DNA of 64,000 bases from an uncultured Lachnospiraceae bacterium (GCA_910577735.1 CAJTOO010000014.1:62001-126000); one strand, 5' to 3'; positions 42,205 through 51,708 are shown, numbered from the stretch's first letter. Numbers and translations are program-made. Notes: generated by a model from the sequence alone, not told the origin.

Positions 42205-43653
42205 GTGAAAAAGAAATTAGTGAGTATTTTACTGGCAACAGCTATGGTAGCTACACTGGCTGGCTGCGGCGGCGGAGAGCCTGCAGCAACAGAGACACCT
42301 GCAGCAGAAGAGCCGGCAGCAGAGGCACCTGCAGCAGAAGAGCCTGCAGCAGAAGAGCCGGCAGCAGAGGCGCCTGAGGCGGAAGCACCGGCAGCAGATG
42401 GCGAGTTAGCTTACAGCGGCAACATCTCCATCATGCATTTCTCCACATCTGAGGAATCTGAGGGTAACGGCGGTTCCGACGGTTTCAGAACATGTCTGGC
42501 ACAGTGGATGGATTCTCATGCAAACATCACACTGGACGAGGAAGTTCTGGCAAACGATGATTACAAGACACAGATTGCTACACGTGCAGCAGCAGATGAT
42601 CTTCCGGATGTGTTCCTGCTTCAGGGTATGAACACCATCAACTGGTCAAAGCAGGGACTGTTATATGATATGACAGATTCCATTAAATCTTCTCCTTATG
42701 CTGCTGATTACAACATGGATTACCTGATTCCTTTCACAGCAGACGGCAAATACTATGCATATCCTGCTCTGACAGGCGGTACCTGTACAGTAGTAATTTA
42801 TGATGAAGCTATGTGGAAAGAGGCAGGTTTTGATTCCTTCCCGACCACATGGGCTGATGTAGAGAAGGCAGCTGAGTATTTTGGCGGTCAGGGCATCGAC
42901 ACCATCGCATTTGGTAACTCCGGACAGTGGCAGCTTAACTCCTGCTTCGTATCCTGCCTTGGTTATCAGTACACAGGTACACAGTGGTTCTCCGATATTA
43001 TCGCAGGCACAGGTAACTTCGAAGCTCCTGAGTTTGTGGCAGCTTTGACAGAGACACAGCGTCTCTTCCATGACACCAGTATCTTCAACAAGGACTTCAA
43101 TGCAATCTCTAATGAGGATGCTCGTGAGTACTACATCTCCGGGGATGCAGCAGCATTTATCGGCGGTAACTGGGATGCTTCCTATATCCAGGCTTCTCTT
43201 GAGGGTGACCCGAAGTTTGATACAACCAAGTTCGCAGTACTGCCTCAGGCAGCAGACGCTACCAAGTATGAGAAGTTCCAGAACATCGGTCTTGGTTACG
43301 GTATGGCAATCAGCGCTAAGGTAGCGCAGGATCCCGACAAGCTCGCAGCTTGTATCGACCTTTGCCAGTATCTGACAGGTACAGCTTTCTCTGAGTATGT
43401 AGGTGCTAACTACGCATTGGCTGGTTTCTGCGGTTCCGATGTTGACTTGTCCAAGTTTGATACTTATACACAGGATTTCTACAACTTCTCTTATGTGGAC
43501 AACAAGGGCTGTGAGATTTATGACTCTTATGTAGATGGTTCTGTATGGTCCGTACTTAATACAGAAATGCAGGAAATGGTTAACGGCGACAAAGATCCTG
43601 CGACTGTGGCAGCAGATACACAGGCTGCATACAAAGCATATTTAGGCCAGTAA
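42205..43653 (+). CDS. Sugar ABC transporter substrate-binding lipoprotein (family 1)
   Basis: 482 residues starting at GTG 42205 with AAGGAGG upstream. Lipoprotein signal with lipobox LAGC (Cys 21), then a low-complexity linker of EEPAAEAPAA units (about 30-65) like that of the other binding protein in the window. The mature domain is a type-I extracellular solute-binding protein for oligosaccharides (YSGNISIMHFSTSEE, NTINWSKQGLLYDMTDSI, FPTTWADVEKAAEYF, IGGNWDASY). The importer's sugar cannot be read; family members take malto-, raffinose- or galacto-oligosaccharides. Codon bias indicates high expression. Confidence 0.9.
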   Translation: MKKKLVSILLATAMVATLAGCGGGEPAATETPAAEEPAAEAPAAEEPAAEEPAAEAPEAEAPAADGELAYSGNISIMHFSTSEESEGNGGSDGFRTCLAQWMDSHANITLDEEVLANDDYKTQIATRAAADDLPDVFLLQGMNTINWSKQGLLYDMTDSIKSSPYAADYNMDYLIPFTADGKYYAYPALTGGTCTVVIYDEAMWKEAGFDSFPTTWADVEKAAEYFGGQGIDTIAFGNSGQWQLNSCFVSCLGYQYTGTQWFSDIIAGTGNFEAPEFVAALTETQRLFHDTSIFNKDFNAISNEDAREYYISGDAAAFIGGNWDASYIQASLEGDPKFDTTKFAVLPQAADATKYEKFQNIGLGYGMAISAKVAQDPDKLAACIDLCQYLTGTAFSEYVGANYALAGFCGSDVDLSKFDTYTQDFYNFSYVDNKGCEIYDSYVDGSVWSVLNTEMQEMVNGDKDPATVAADTQAAYKAYLGQ

Positions 43654-43699
43654 GATAGTAATATTAAGTTAGATAATGTAATGTAAGGAAATAGGTATA

Positions 43700-43726
43700 C
43701 CGCCTGGGAGAAGTTCTCCCGGGCGG
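43700..43726 (+). terminator. Attenuator hairpin between binding protein and permeases
   Basis: CCGCCTGGGAGAA and TTCTCCCGGGCGG are almost perfectly complementary (one mismatch). No long T-run follows, so partial termination or mRNA-end protection upstream is more likely than a full stop. Confidence 0.6.
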
Positions 43727-43836
43727 ATTCTTACCTGAAAAGGGTTAGTTTTGAGTAAGCGAAGCGTCTTCGTTTCGCGTTTGGGGTATGTCTCAGTTAG
43801 AGCATGAAACATAAATAGGAAATGGGGGACGATTGT

Positions 43837-44805
43837 ATGCTGAAATCTATCAAACCGAAAAAATGGGTTGTGGCTGCATATCTGGCTGTGCCCGTGGTAC
43901 TCTATGTGTTCACGGTATTTGCACCGCTTGTTGCAGCTCTTTTTTACAGCTTTTTCGAGTGGAAGGGCGGGCCTGTTAAAACGTTCAGCGGCCTGGCTAA
44001 CTACACGCAATTGATTCATGACGAGGTATTTTGGAGCGCTTTCTGGCACAATATTTTCCTGGTTGTGGTATGTATCATCGGACAGATCGGTCTTGCTTTC
44101 ATTGTGGTACTGCTGATCAATTCCAAGGTTACGAAACTGCAGGGGATTCACAGAACTTTTGGTTTCTTCCCAAGTACAATCTCCGCAGTCTGCATTGGTT
44201 TTATCTGGCAGATGATTTATGATTCCAAGAGAGGTCTGCTCAACTACTTTTTAGAGAAGATTGGCAGAGAGGATCTGCAGAAGGTATGGCTCAATGAACC
44301 GAGTCTTGTCATGCTGCTGGTATCTATTCCGCTGGTCTGGCAGTTTATTGGTTATTATATGGTTATTCTTTTGTCTGCGGTGTCTTCTATCAGTACGGAA
44401 GTCTTAGAGTCCGCAGAGATTGACGGCGCTACGGGAATTCAGCGTGCGCGTTACATAGTGTTACCTTTGATTAAGAACACTTTGCTTGTATGTATCACCC
44501 TCTGTGTAGCGGGTAATATGAAAGCGTTTGATAATATTTATGTTATGACTTCGGGCGGCCCGGGTTATTCTTCCATGGTTATGGCGATGTATGGATACAA
44601 AGTTTCCTTTGAGCAGTCTAACTTAGGTTACGGTTCCTGTATTTCTGTGGGTATCTTCGTGCTGGCGCTGGCCGTCATCGGCGGTTCCCAGGTGCTTATG
44701 AATTATTTCATGACGGACAGTTATGACCGTAACGAGAAGAAGCATCTGAAACAGATTGAGAAGGAACGGAAGCAGGCGATCAAAAATCGTCAGGCAAAGG
44801 CGTAA
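43837..44805 (+). CDS. Sugar ABC transporter permease (MalF type)
   Basis: 322 residues from ATG 43837, preceded by GGGGG at 8 bases; ATG 43822 has no such site. Six or seven helices with the EAA loop EVLESAEIDGATGIQRARYIVLP. It pairs with the next permease to form the channel. The operon has no ATPase gene. Confidence 0.92.
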   Translation: MLKSIKPKKWVVAAYLAVPVVLYVFTVFAPLVAALFYSFFEWKGGPVKTFSGLANYTQLIHDEVFWSAFWHNIFLVVVCIIGQIGLAFIVVLLINSKVTKLQGIHRTFGFFPSTISAVCIGFIWQMIYDSKRGLLNYFLEKIGREDLQKVWLNEPSLVMLLVSIPLVWQFIGYYMVILLSAVSSISTEVLESAEIDGATGIQRARYIVLPLIKNTLLVCITLCVAGNMKAFDNIYVMTSGGPGYSSMVMAMYGYKVSFEQSNLGYGSCISVGIFVLALAVIGGSQVLMNYFMTDSYDRNEKKHLKQIEKERKQAIKNRQAKA

Positions 44806-44820
44806 AGGAGGGTATCTGCT

Positions 44821-45705
44821 ATGGCTAAAGAAATGAAGATGACAAAAGTAGAAGATAAATCAGCAGGCACCCGCGTGAAAAAGGGTGTGCTCACTGTAAT
44901 CATTAACCTGTTGCTCTGGTTCTTTTCATTGACCTGTATTTTCCCGCTGATCTGGATGCTCTATTCCTCCCTGAAGGAAAAGAGAGTATTCAATGCTGAT
45001 ATTATGGGTCTTCCTACAGAACCGACACTGGTGAACTATGTAAAGATTCTATCCAATAAGGATTACCGCCTGATGCAGTCGGTAGCCAATAGTGCACGTA
45101 CTACAATCCTGTCAGTTCTTCTGATTGTGCTGATTGCGTTTATCGTGGGCTATATTCTTGCAAGAATTAACTTTATGTTTAACAAACCGCTTTATATCAT
45201 GTTCCTGATGGGTATGTTGATACCGATTCACTCATTGATGGTTCCTATCTATATTATCTTTTCCAAGATGGGGCTGTCTAACCACTGGTACACATTGCTG
45301 CTGCCATATGTTTCCTTTGCACTGCCCATGTCCATTTTCCTGGTGCAGGGGTATGTGAAGGGGATACCTACAGAACTGGAAGAAGCTGCAGCAATTGATG
45401 GTTCCACATTCTCCAAGACGATGTTCGGGATTATCTTACCGGTTTGTAAGCCGATTCTGGTGACGGTGGCGATTATCAATGTATTCAGCTGCTGGAACGA
45501 GTTCTCGTTCGCCCTGATTCTGATTAAGGAGAGAGCTCTGTACACAGTGCCGCTTGGCTTAAAGCAGTTTACCGGACAGTTTACTTCGGATTACCCGAAG
45601 ATTATGGCCGCTATGTTGATTACCATGGCACCTATCGTGATTTTCTACTTTGTATTCAGCAAACAGATTATCAAAGGTATGGTTGCTGGTGCAGTGAAAG
45701 GTTAA
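44821..45705 (+). CDS. Sugar ABC transporter permease (MalG type)
   Basis: 294 residues, 15 bases after the previous gene with AAAGGAGG upstream. Six helices and the EAA loop ELEEAAAIDGSTFSKTMFGI, with the typical C-terminal KQIIKGMVAGAVKG. Second channel subunit of the importer. Followed by a strong hairpin. Confidence 0.93.
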   Translation: MAKEMKMTKVEDKSAGTRVKKGVLTVIINLLLWFFSLTCIFPLIWMLYSSLKEKRVFNADIMGLPTEPTLVNYVKILSNKDYRLMQSVANSARTTILSVLLIVLIAFIVGYILARINFMFNKPLYIMFLMGMLIPIHSLMVPIYIIFSKMGLSNHWYTLLLPYVSFALPMSIFLVQGYVKGIPTELEEAAAIDGSTFSKTMFGIILPVCKPILVTVAIINVFSCWNEFSFALILIKERALYTVPLGLKQFTGQFTSDYPKIMAAMLITMAPIVIFYFVFSKQIIKGMVAGAVKG

Positions 45706-45745
45706 AAGGCGCCTGCCAGTTATAAAGGGGAGAATTAATAAAATA

Positions 45746-45788
45746 ACAAAGCCGGAGACAAGATGGAAAAGGTTGTCTCCGGCTTTGT
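45746..45788. terminator. Strong terminator after the importer operon
   Basis: A perfect 16-bp stem (ACAAAGCCGGAGACAA / TTGTCTCCGGCTTTGT) with an 11-base loop; only a short T-rich tail follows. Confidence 0.8.
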
Positions 45789-45820
45789 TGACTGTAAGTT
45801 GTGCTATTTACATATTTATA

Positions 45821-45849
45821 TTGACATATACCCTACCTGGGTATACTAT
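45821..45849 (+). promoter_or_regulatory. Copper-regulated promoter with CsoR operator
   Basis: TTGACA (45821-45826) lies upstream of TATACT/TACTAT (45842-45849). Between them is the perfect dyad TATACCC-TACCT-GGGTATA (45827-45845), the G/C-tract palindrome typical of CsoR sites. CsoR bound here would block RNA polymerase until Cu(I) releases it. Confidence 0.75.
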
Positions 45850-45972
45850 ATAAGAGAAATGGAAAAAGGCATACAGAATCATAGAGAAGATGGCAACCGG
45901 ACAGTTACATAAAAGTAATAGTATCAGGAATAAATAATAGAATATGAAAGTATGCAGAGGGAGAATCAACAG

Positions 45973-46350
45973 ATGACACAAAGAGATGAAAGTGTGATGA
46001 GAAAGAAGGAAGAAGCAACGGAATTCAATACAGGAATAGAAGCAGAAGCTGAAAACATTTGTGCCTGCTGCCGCCATAAGAATACCCCCCGGGAGGAACG
46101 GGAACTAAAGAAATTAAACAGCCGGATCAATCGTATCATCGGACAATTAAAGGGCATTCAAAATATGATAGATGACAATCGTTACTGCGGAGACATTCTG
46201 ATTCAGATTGGCGCGGTGGAGAGTGCACTGCAGGCACTGGGATATCTGATTCTGCAGGAACATATGGAATCCTGTGTGGTGGAAGAAGTACGACGGGGGA
46301 ATACGGCGATCATGTCAGAGGCCGTGGAACTTATGAAGAAACTGAAATAA
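45973..46350 (+). CDS. csoR: CsoR family copper-sensing repressor
   Basis: 125 residues from ATG 45973 (GGGAG 9 bases upstream); ATG 45952 is possible. All-helical DUF156 fold: LNSRINRIIGQLKGIQNMID, then the Cu(I) ligands Cys in NRYCGDILIQI and His/Cys in EHMESCVVEE (C-H-C set). An unusual Cys-rich N-terminal extension (CACCRHKN) precedes the domain and may add a metal site. It lies 32 bases before copA and a matching operator sits in its promoter. Confidence 0.92.
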   Translation: MTQRDESVMRKKEEATEFNTGIEAEAENICACCRHKNTPREERELKKLNSRINRIIGQLKGIQNMIDDNRYCGDILIQIGAVESALQALGYLILQEHMESCVVEEVRRGNTAIMSEAVELMKKLK

Positions 46351-46381
46351 AAGAGGGCCTGGTGGCAGAACGGAGTATTGT

Positions 46382-48955
46382 ATGAAAAATGAGAAATTCA
46401 ACATAACGGGTATGACCTGTGCGGCCTGCAGTGCGCATGTGGAGAAGGCAGTAAAGGGTGTTGACGGCGTGCAGTCTGTCAGTGTGAACTTACTGATGAA
46501 TAATATGGTGGTGGCATATGAGAACCAGGCCACACCGCAGAGCATATGCCAGGCTGTGGAGGCGGCAGGGTACGGTGCAGCGCCTGCCGGTACAGAGTCC
46601 CAGGAGAAGGCATCCGGTGATTTTGAGGATCATGAGACACCGAAGCTTCGGCGCAGGCTGATTGCCTCTTTAGGCTTGTTATTGCCGCTTATGTATGTGT
46701 CCATGGGGCATTTGATGTGGGGCTGGTATGTGCCGGAAGGCCTTGCGGCAAATCCCTGGGCGATTGCCTTGTACCAGCTTATATTGACGGGATTTGTGAT
46801 GGTCATTAACCAGAAGTTTTTTATCAGCGGGTTTACCAGTCTGCTGCACCGGGCGCCTAATATGGATACACTGGTGGCGTTGGGGAGCAGTGCAGCCTTT
46901 GTCTACAGTACGGCAGTCATGTTCTGCATGGGCTCCTATATGGGAGCGGGGAGCAGGGATATGGCAATGCACTGCCTGCATGATATGTACTTCGAGTCGG
47001 CGGCGATGATTCTGACGCTTATCACAGTGGGTAAGATGCTGGAAGCCTACAGTAAAGGAAAGACCACTAATGCAGTCAAGAGTCTGATGGATCTGGCGCC
47101 TAAGACAGCCCACGTGATGAGAGACGGGGTGGAGGTCACTGTGGCTGCGGATGAGGTTGTGACGGGAGATTTCTTTGTGGTAAAACCCGGAGAGAGCATT
47201 CCCGTGGATGGTGAGATTATAGAAGGTGAGAGCGCCGTAGATGAGTCGGCTCTGACAGGGGAGAGTCTGCCTGTGGATAAGACTGTGGGAGACAGGGTCA
47301 GTGCGGCAACTCTGAACCAGAATGGCGCCATGCTGTGCCGTGCCACCCGCGTGGGAAGAGATACCACCTTGCAGCAGATTATAGATATGGTAGAGAATGC
47401 AGTGGCCACAAAAGCGCCCATCGCGCAGATTGCGGACCGGGTATCCGGCGTGTTCGTGCCGGTAGTCATTACATTGGCAGTCATAACCGGGGCGGTCTGG
47501 CTGATTGCGGGCGCAAGTATTGGCAAAGCACTTTCCTATGCCATCAGTGTTCTGGTGATCAGCTGCCCCTGTTCCCTGGGCCTGGCTACGCCGGTGGCTA
47601 TTATGGTGGGAAACGGTGTAGGTGCCGGTCAGGGTATTCTTTTTAAAAATGCCACGGCTCTGGAGCGGGCCGGCAAAGTAAACTTTGTAGTTCTGGATAA
47701 GACGGGTACCGTGACAGAAGGGAAACCCCAGGTAACGGATTTATGTCCGGCAGAGGGTGTTTCAGAGACGGCATTATTACAGACAGCGGCAGCGTTGGAA
47801 TATAGAAGCGAACATCCTCTGGCCAGGGCTGTCTGTGAGAGGGCACAGACAGAGCAGGTCCCAGAGCTGGCAGTGGAGAACTTCAAGGCACTTCCGGGAT
47901 GGGGTGTGGAAGGAGTCTGTGCCGGTGAGGCGGCAGTGGGTGGAAACGGTGCGCTGTTTACAGAGCGGGGGCTTATGACAGATGCCTTCAGGCAGCTGGG
48001 GGAAAAGATGGCCGGTGAGGGCAAAACGCCTCTCTACTTTGCCAGAAAAGATCGATTACTTGGTATGATTGCAGTGGCGGATGTGATCAAGCCGGACAGC
48101 GTCCGTGCAGTGGAAGAGCTTAAGAATATGGGGATTCAGGTCATCATGCTGACAGGAGATAATCGCCGGACGGCGCAGGCTATCGGGCGGCAGGTGGGAC
48201 TTGATGCCATTGTCTCGGATGTACTGCCGGGAGATAAAGAGTCTGTGATTCGGCGGTTGTCTGAGTATGGACAGACGGCTATGGTGGGAGACGGCATAAA
48301 CGATGCACCGGCACTCACCAGGGCGGAAGTGGGGATTGCCATAGGCGCGGGTGCGGACGTGGCCCTTGATGCGGCTGATATTGTACTGATGAAGTCAAAG
48401 CTGCAGGATGTATCCGCGGCAATCAGGCTTTCCAGACAGGTGTTGAAGAATATTCACGAAAATCTGTTCTGGGCTTTCTTTTACAACTGCATTGGGATTC
48501 CGTTGGCGGCGGGTATTCTGGTGCCGATTCTGGGCTTGAGCCTAAATCCTATGTTTGCTGCGGGGGCTATGAGTCTGTCAAGTTTTTGTGTGGTGACCAA
48601 CGCCCTTCGCCTGAATTTGTTTGCGGTGCGCAGTACGAGACGCGATAAGGAGCATAAAAGGGTTCCTATGCCGGAATTTATAGACGGCTTTACAGGGATA
48701 GAGCAAACGGCGATGCCGAATAAAAAGGAGGAAAAACAAATGGTAAAAGTATTGAATATTGAAGGTATGATGTGCGCACATTGCCAGGCACATGTGAAGG
48801 AGGCCTTAGAAGGCCTTGAGGGCGTAACACAGGCAGAGGTCAGCTTAGAAGACAAGCGGGCAAGCGTTACCATGGCGCAGGAGATTTCGGACGAGAGTCT
48901 TACGGAGGCCGTGACGAAGGCGGGCTATAAAGTACTGGCATGTAAGACGGCGTAA
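46382..48955 (+). CDS. copA: Copper-exporting P1B-type ATPase with N- and C-terminal metal-binding domains
   Basis: 857 residues. N-terminal HMA domain with MTCAACSAHVEKAV; eight membrane helices; A-domain TGE in DESALTGESLPVDK; Cu-binding CPC in VLVISCPCSLGLATPV; phosphorylation site DKTGTVTEGKP; SEHPLARAV; ATP hinge GDGINDAPAL; C-terminal MxxSS region (MSLSSFCVVTNALRLN). It exports Cu(I). Unusually, after a linker (about 765-786) the frame continues into a second HMA domain with MMCAHCQAHV at the C-terminus. That segment also has its own ribosome site and start (see 48740). Confidence 0.95.
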   Translation: MKNEKFNITGMTCAACSAHVEKAVKGVDGVQSVSVNLLMNNMVVAYENQATPQSICQAVEAAGYGAAPAGTESQEKASGDFEDHETPKLRRRLIASLGLLLPLMYVSMGHLMWGWYVPEGLAANPWAIALYQLILTGFVMVINQKFFISGFTSLLHRAPNMDTLVALGSSAAFVYSTAVMFCMGSYMGAGSRDMAMHCLHDMYFESAAMILTLITVGKMLEAYSKGKTTNAVKSLMDLAPKTAHVMRDGVEVTVAADEVVTGDFFVVKPGESIPVDGEIIEGESAVDESALTGESLPVDKTVGDRVSAATLNQNGAMLCRATRVGRDTTLQQIIDMVENAVATKAPIAQIADRVSGVFVPVVITLAVITGAVWLIAGASIGKALSYAISVLVISCPCSLGLATPVAIMVGNGVGAGQGILFKNATALERAGKVNFVVLDKTGTVTEGKPQVTDLCPAEGVSETALLQTAAALEYRSEHPLARAVCERAQTEQVPELAVENFKALPGWGVEGVCAGEAAVGGNGALFTERGLMTDAFRQLGEKMAGEGKTPLYFARKDRLLGMIAVADVIKPDSVRAVEELKNMGIQVIMLTGDNRRTAQAIGRQVGLDAIVSDVLPGDKESVIRRLSEYGQTAMVGDGINDAPALTRAEVGIAIGAGADVALDAADIVLMKSKLQDVSAAIRLSRQVLKNIHENLFWAFFYNCIGIPLAAGILVPILGLSLNPMFAAGAMSLSSFCVVTNALRLNLFAVRSTRRDKEHKRVPMPEFIDGFTGIEQTAMPNKKEEKQMVKVLNIEGMMCAHCQAHVKEALEGLEGVTQAEVSLEDKRASVTMAQEISDESLTEAVTKAGYKVLACKTA
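48740..48955 (+). CDS. copZ: Copper chaperone CopZ from an internal start within copA
   Basis: In frame with copA, ATG 48740 (codon 787) is preceded by AAGGAGG at 48725-48731 with 8-base spacing, as good as any start in the window. The product would be a free 71-residue HMA protein (MVKVLNIEGMMCAHCQAHV) of normal CopZ length with MxCxxC copper ligands. I infer two products: full CopA with a tethered chaperone, and soluble CopZ. Alternatively a lost stop codon between once-separate copA and copZ genes explains the arrangement. Confidence 0.65.
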   Translation: MVKVLNIEGMMCAHCQAHVKEALEGLEGVTQAEVSLEDKRASVTMAQEISDESLTEAVTKAGYKVLACKTA

Positions 48956-49221
48956 GAAGGGGAAATGTATTTCCTTTTTCGAGCCAATATTGCGTTTCGC
49001 CGGATTTGGTCAAGATGTATAAGATGGAGCTCAATTATTGGTCAATTTGCCGTGAAGCCTCAAAAAGAGGGTGTAAAGTAAGCAATTTTTACAATCGAGA
49101 GAGAAATCTTTGTGAAATAGTGGTATGGTAAACGAAAGAAAAGTCCGCTATACTAATCACAGAGTTGATTATCGGAAGGTAATCAAGAGGGTAACTAAAA
49201 AATATCAATTAGGAGGCAATC

Positions 49222-50331
49222 ATGGCAAGTTTATCTTTAAAAAATGTCTGCAAAGTATATCCTAACGGATTCGAGGCAGTAAAAGATTTCAATCTGGAAA
49301 TCGCAGATCAGGAGTTCATCATTTTCGTAGGTCCTTCAGGTTGTGGTAAGTCTACAACACTTCGTATGATCGCAGGTCTGGAAGATATCTCTTCCGGTGA
49401 ACTGAAGATTGGTGACAGAGTGGTTAATGATGTAGAGCCCAAGGACAGAGATATCGCGATGGTATTCCAGAACTACGCTCTGTATCCTCATATGTCCGTA
49501 TATGACAATATGGCTTTCGGTCTTAAGTTAAGAAAAGTTCCGAAGGACGAGATTGACAAGATGGTAAAAGAAGCAGCTAAGATTCTGGATCTGACAGCTC
49601 TGCTTGACCGTAAGCCGAAGGCTCTTTCCGGTGGTCAGAGACAGCGTGTGGCAATGGGTCGTGCAATCGTTCGTAATCCTAAGGTATTCCTGATGGATGA
49701 GCCGCTGTCCAACCTGGATGCAAAACTTCGTGTGCAGATGCGTGTTGAGATTTCCAAACTGCATCAGAGACTGGGCACCACAATCATTTATGTAACACAT
49801 GACCAGACAGAGGCTATGACTCTTGGTACCAGAATCGTTGTTATGAAAGATGGTGTGGTTCAGCAGGTAGATACACCTCAGAACTTATATCAGAAACCTC
49901 AGAACCTGTTTGTAGCAGGATTCATGGGATCTCCGCAGATGAACTTCTTAGATGCTGTTGTTGAGGTAAGTGGTGATGTTGCAAGCCTGAAAGTAGCTGG
50001 CAAGACAATTCCGTTACCGCCCGCTAAGTCCAAGAAGCTGATCGATGGCGGTTATGCAGGTAAGACCGTGACATTCGGTATCCGTCCTGAGGATGTATAT
50101 GATTCCGAAATGTTCATCGAGACTGCTAAGTGTGTGTTTGAGTCTACAATCAAAGTTTATGAATTGCTTGGTGCAGAAGTTTACTTATACTTTGATCTCG
50201 CTGAGTTCCCGATCACAGCAAGGGTAGATTCCCGTACAACAGCAAGACCTGGTGATACAGTTAAGTTTGCTTTTGATGTTGAGAAGATCCATGTCTTTGA
50301 TAAAGAGACAGAGCAGACGATCACCAACTAG
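49222..50331 (+). CDS. msmX: Shared sugar ABC transporter ATPase (MsmX/UgpC type)
   Basis: 369 residues: Walker A GPSGCGKSTTLRMIAGLE, Q-loop NYALYPHMSVYDNMAF, signature LSGGQRQRVAMGRAI, Walker B KVFLMDEPLSNLDAKLR, H-loop YVTHDQTEAMTLG and a C-terminal OB-like regulatory domain from about 240. Such stand-alone ATPases energise several carbohydrate importers. The binding-protein/permease operon at 42.2-45.7 kb lacks an ATPase, so it is the likely partner. GGAGG lies 8 bases before the ATG and codon bias is high. Confidence 0.93.
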   Translation: MASLSLKNVCKVYPNGFEAVKDFNLEIADQEFIIFVGPSGCGKSTTLRMIAGLEDISSGELKIGDRVVNDVEPKDRDIAMVFQNYALYPHMSVYDNMAFGLKLRKVPKDEIDKMVKEAAKILDLTALLDRKPKALSGGQRQRVAMGRAIVRNPKVFLMDEPLSNLDAKLRVQMRVEISKLHQRLGTTIIYVTHDQTEAMTLGTRIVVMKDGVVQQVDTPQNLYQKPQNLFVAGFMGSPQMNFLDAVVEVSGDVASLKVAGKTIPLPPAKSKKLIDGGYAGKTVTFGIRPEDVYDSEMFIETAKCVFESTIKVYELLGAEVYLYFDLAEFPITARVDSRTTARPGDTVKFAFDVEKIHVFDKETEQTITN

Positions 50332-50344
50332 TAAGAATGATCAT

Positions 50345-50372
50345 AGGGGGATGCTTTTGCATCCCCCTTTTC
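50345..50372 (+). terminator. Terminator after msmX
   Basis: AGGGGGATGC-TTTT-GCATCCCCCT, perfect 10-bp stem, followed by TTTT. Confidence 0.9.
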
Positions 50373-50427
50373 GAATTACGCAGCTTGTGACAGCAAGGCA
50401 TAGAGTATAAGACAGAGAGGGTACCGT

Positions 50428-51516
50428 ATGATTTCAAGTCAGATTATAAAGACCAGTATTGAAGAGTTGAAAACCATTTCCAAGATTGATATGGCAGTGT
50501 GGGATTTAGAGGGTAAAGTGGTGGTTGCTACTTTTGAGTCAGAAGAGATCACACCGGCGCTGATTACGGGATTTGCAGAATCTCCTGCGGACAGTCAGGT
50601 CATAGGCACGCATCATCTGATGAAGGTGTTGGATGAGGATGAAGTTCTCTTTATTCTGGATGCCAGAGGAACCAGTGAAGATACCTACATGATTGGCAAG
50701 ATAGCAGTCTGTCAGCTTCAGCATCTGATCATTGCCTATAAGGAGCGTTATGACCGCAATAACTTTTTCCAGAATCTGCTGTTGGACAATATGCTCTTAG
50801 TGGATATTTACAATCGTGCCAAGAAACTGCATATTGAGGTGGCGGTGCCAAGGGCGGTCTTTTTGATTGAGACGGATAAAGAGAAAGATTCCACAGCCAT
50901 GGAACTGTTAAATGGCATGTTTACGTCCCAGATTGGGGATTATATCACATCGGTTGATGAAAGCAATGTAATATTGATCAAGTCCCTCATGCCTGAGGAT
51001 GCTTATGACAGGCTGGATCAGATCGCAGATACTATCGTGGATATGATGAACATGGAAGCGATGCTCAACGTGCGCGTATCCTACGGCACGATCGTGGGAG
51101 AACTCAAGGATGTCTCTAAATCTTATAAAGAGGCAAAGATGGCGCTGGATGTGGGCAAGATTTTCTATGCGGAAAAGAAGGTGACAGCCTACAATACCCT
51201 GGGAATTGGCCGTTTGATCTATCAGCTGCCGATCAATCTGTGTAAGATTTTCATTGAAGAGATATTCGGAGATAATGTTCCGAGTGAATTGGATGATGAG
51301 ACCCTCTCAACCATTAATAAGTTCTTCGAGAACAATCTGAATGTATCGGAGACTTCCAGGCAGCTCTTTGTACACCGGAATACCCTGGTGTATCGTATTG
51401 AGAAACTGGAAAAGAGCACGGGGCTGGATATTCGTACCTTTGACGATGCCCTGACCTTCAAGATTGCCCTGATGGTGGTAAATTATATGAAGTATCTGGA
51501 TTCTTTGGATTATTAA
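50428..51516 (+). CDS. CdaR/PucR-family transcriptional regulator
   Basis: 362 residues. An N-terminal sugar-diacid-recognition-like region (MISSQIIKTSIEELKTISKID), a central GGDEF-like degenerate domain (about 140-260) and a C-terminal PucR-type HTH (NVSETSRQLFVHRNTLVYRI EKLEK). Family members sense sugar acids or glycerate in some bacteria. In Clostridia this gene is often adjacent to msmX-type ATPases, as here, and may control it or carbon uptake (inference). GAGAGGG precedes the start. Confidence 0.85.
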   Translation: MISSQIIKTSIEELKTISKIDMAVWDLEGKVVVATFESEEITPALITGFAESPADSQVIGTHHLMKVLDEDEVLFILDARGTSEDTYMIGKIAVCQLQHLIIAYKERYDRNNFFQNLLLDNMLLVDIYNRAKKLHIEVAVPRAVFLIETDKEKDSTAMELLNGMFTSQIGDYITSVDESNVILIKSLMPEDAYDRLDQIADTIVDMMNMEAMLNVRVSYGTIVGELKDVSKSYKEAKMALDVGKIFYAEKKVTAYNTLGIGRLIYQLPINLCKIFIEEIFGDNVPSELDDETLSTINKFFENNLNVSETSRQLFVHRNTLVYRIEKLEKSTGLDIRTFDDALTFKIALMVVNYMKYLDSLDY

Positions 51517-51538
51517 GGAATGTGATGATAACAATATG

Positions 51539-51572
51539 AAATATGTCGGACAGGATTGTCCGGCATATTTTT
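51539..51572 (+). terminator. Terminator after the CdaR-like gene
   Basis: AAATATGTCGGACA / TGTCCGGCATATTT, 14-bp stem with one G-T pair, loop GGAT, then TT. Confidence 0.8.
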
Positions 51573-51708
51573 GTGTGTTCCCGCATATATATGGGATAAG
51601 TGCATGCAGGCGGTATTGTCTCAACATAACCGGGACAAGAACAGCACGGGAATGAGCAAAAATATCGGCCAAGTTATATAAACATCATAATAAGAAAGAA
51701 GGAAGACT

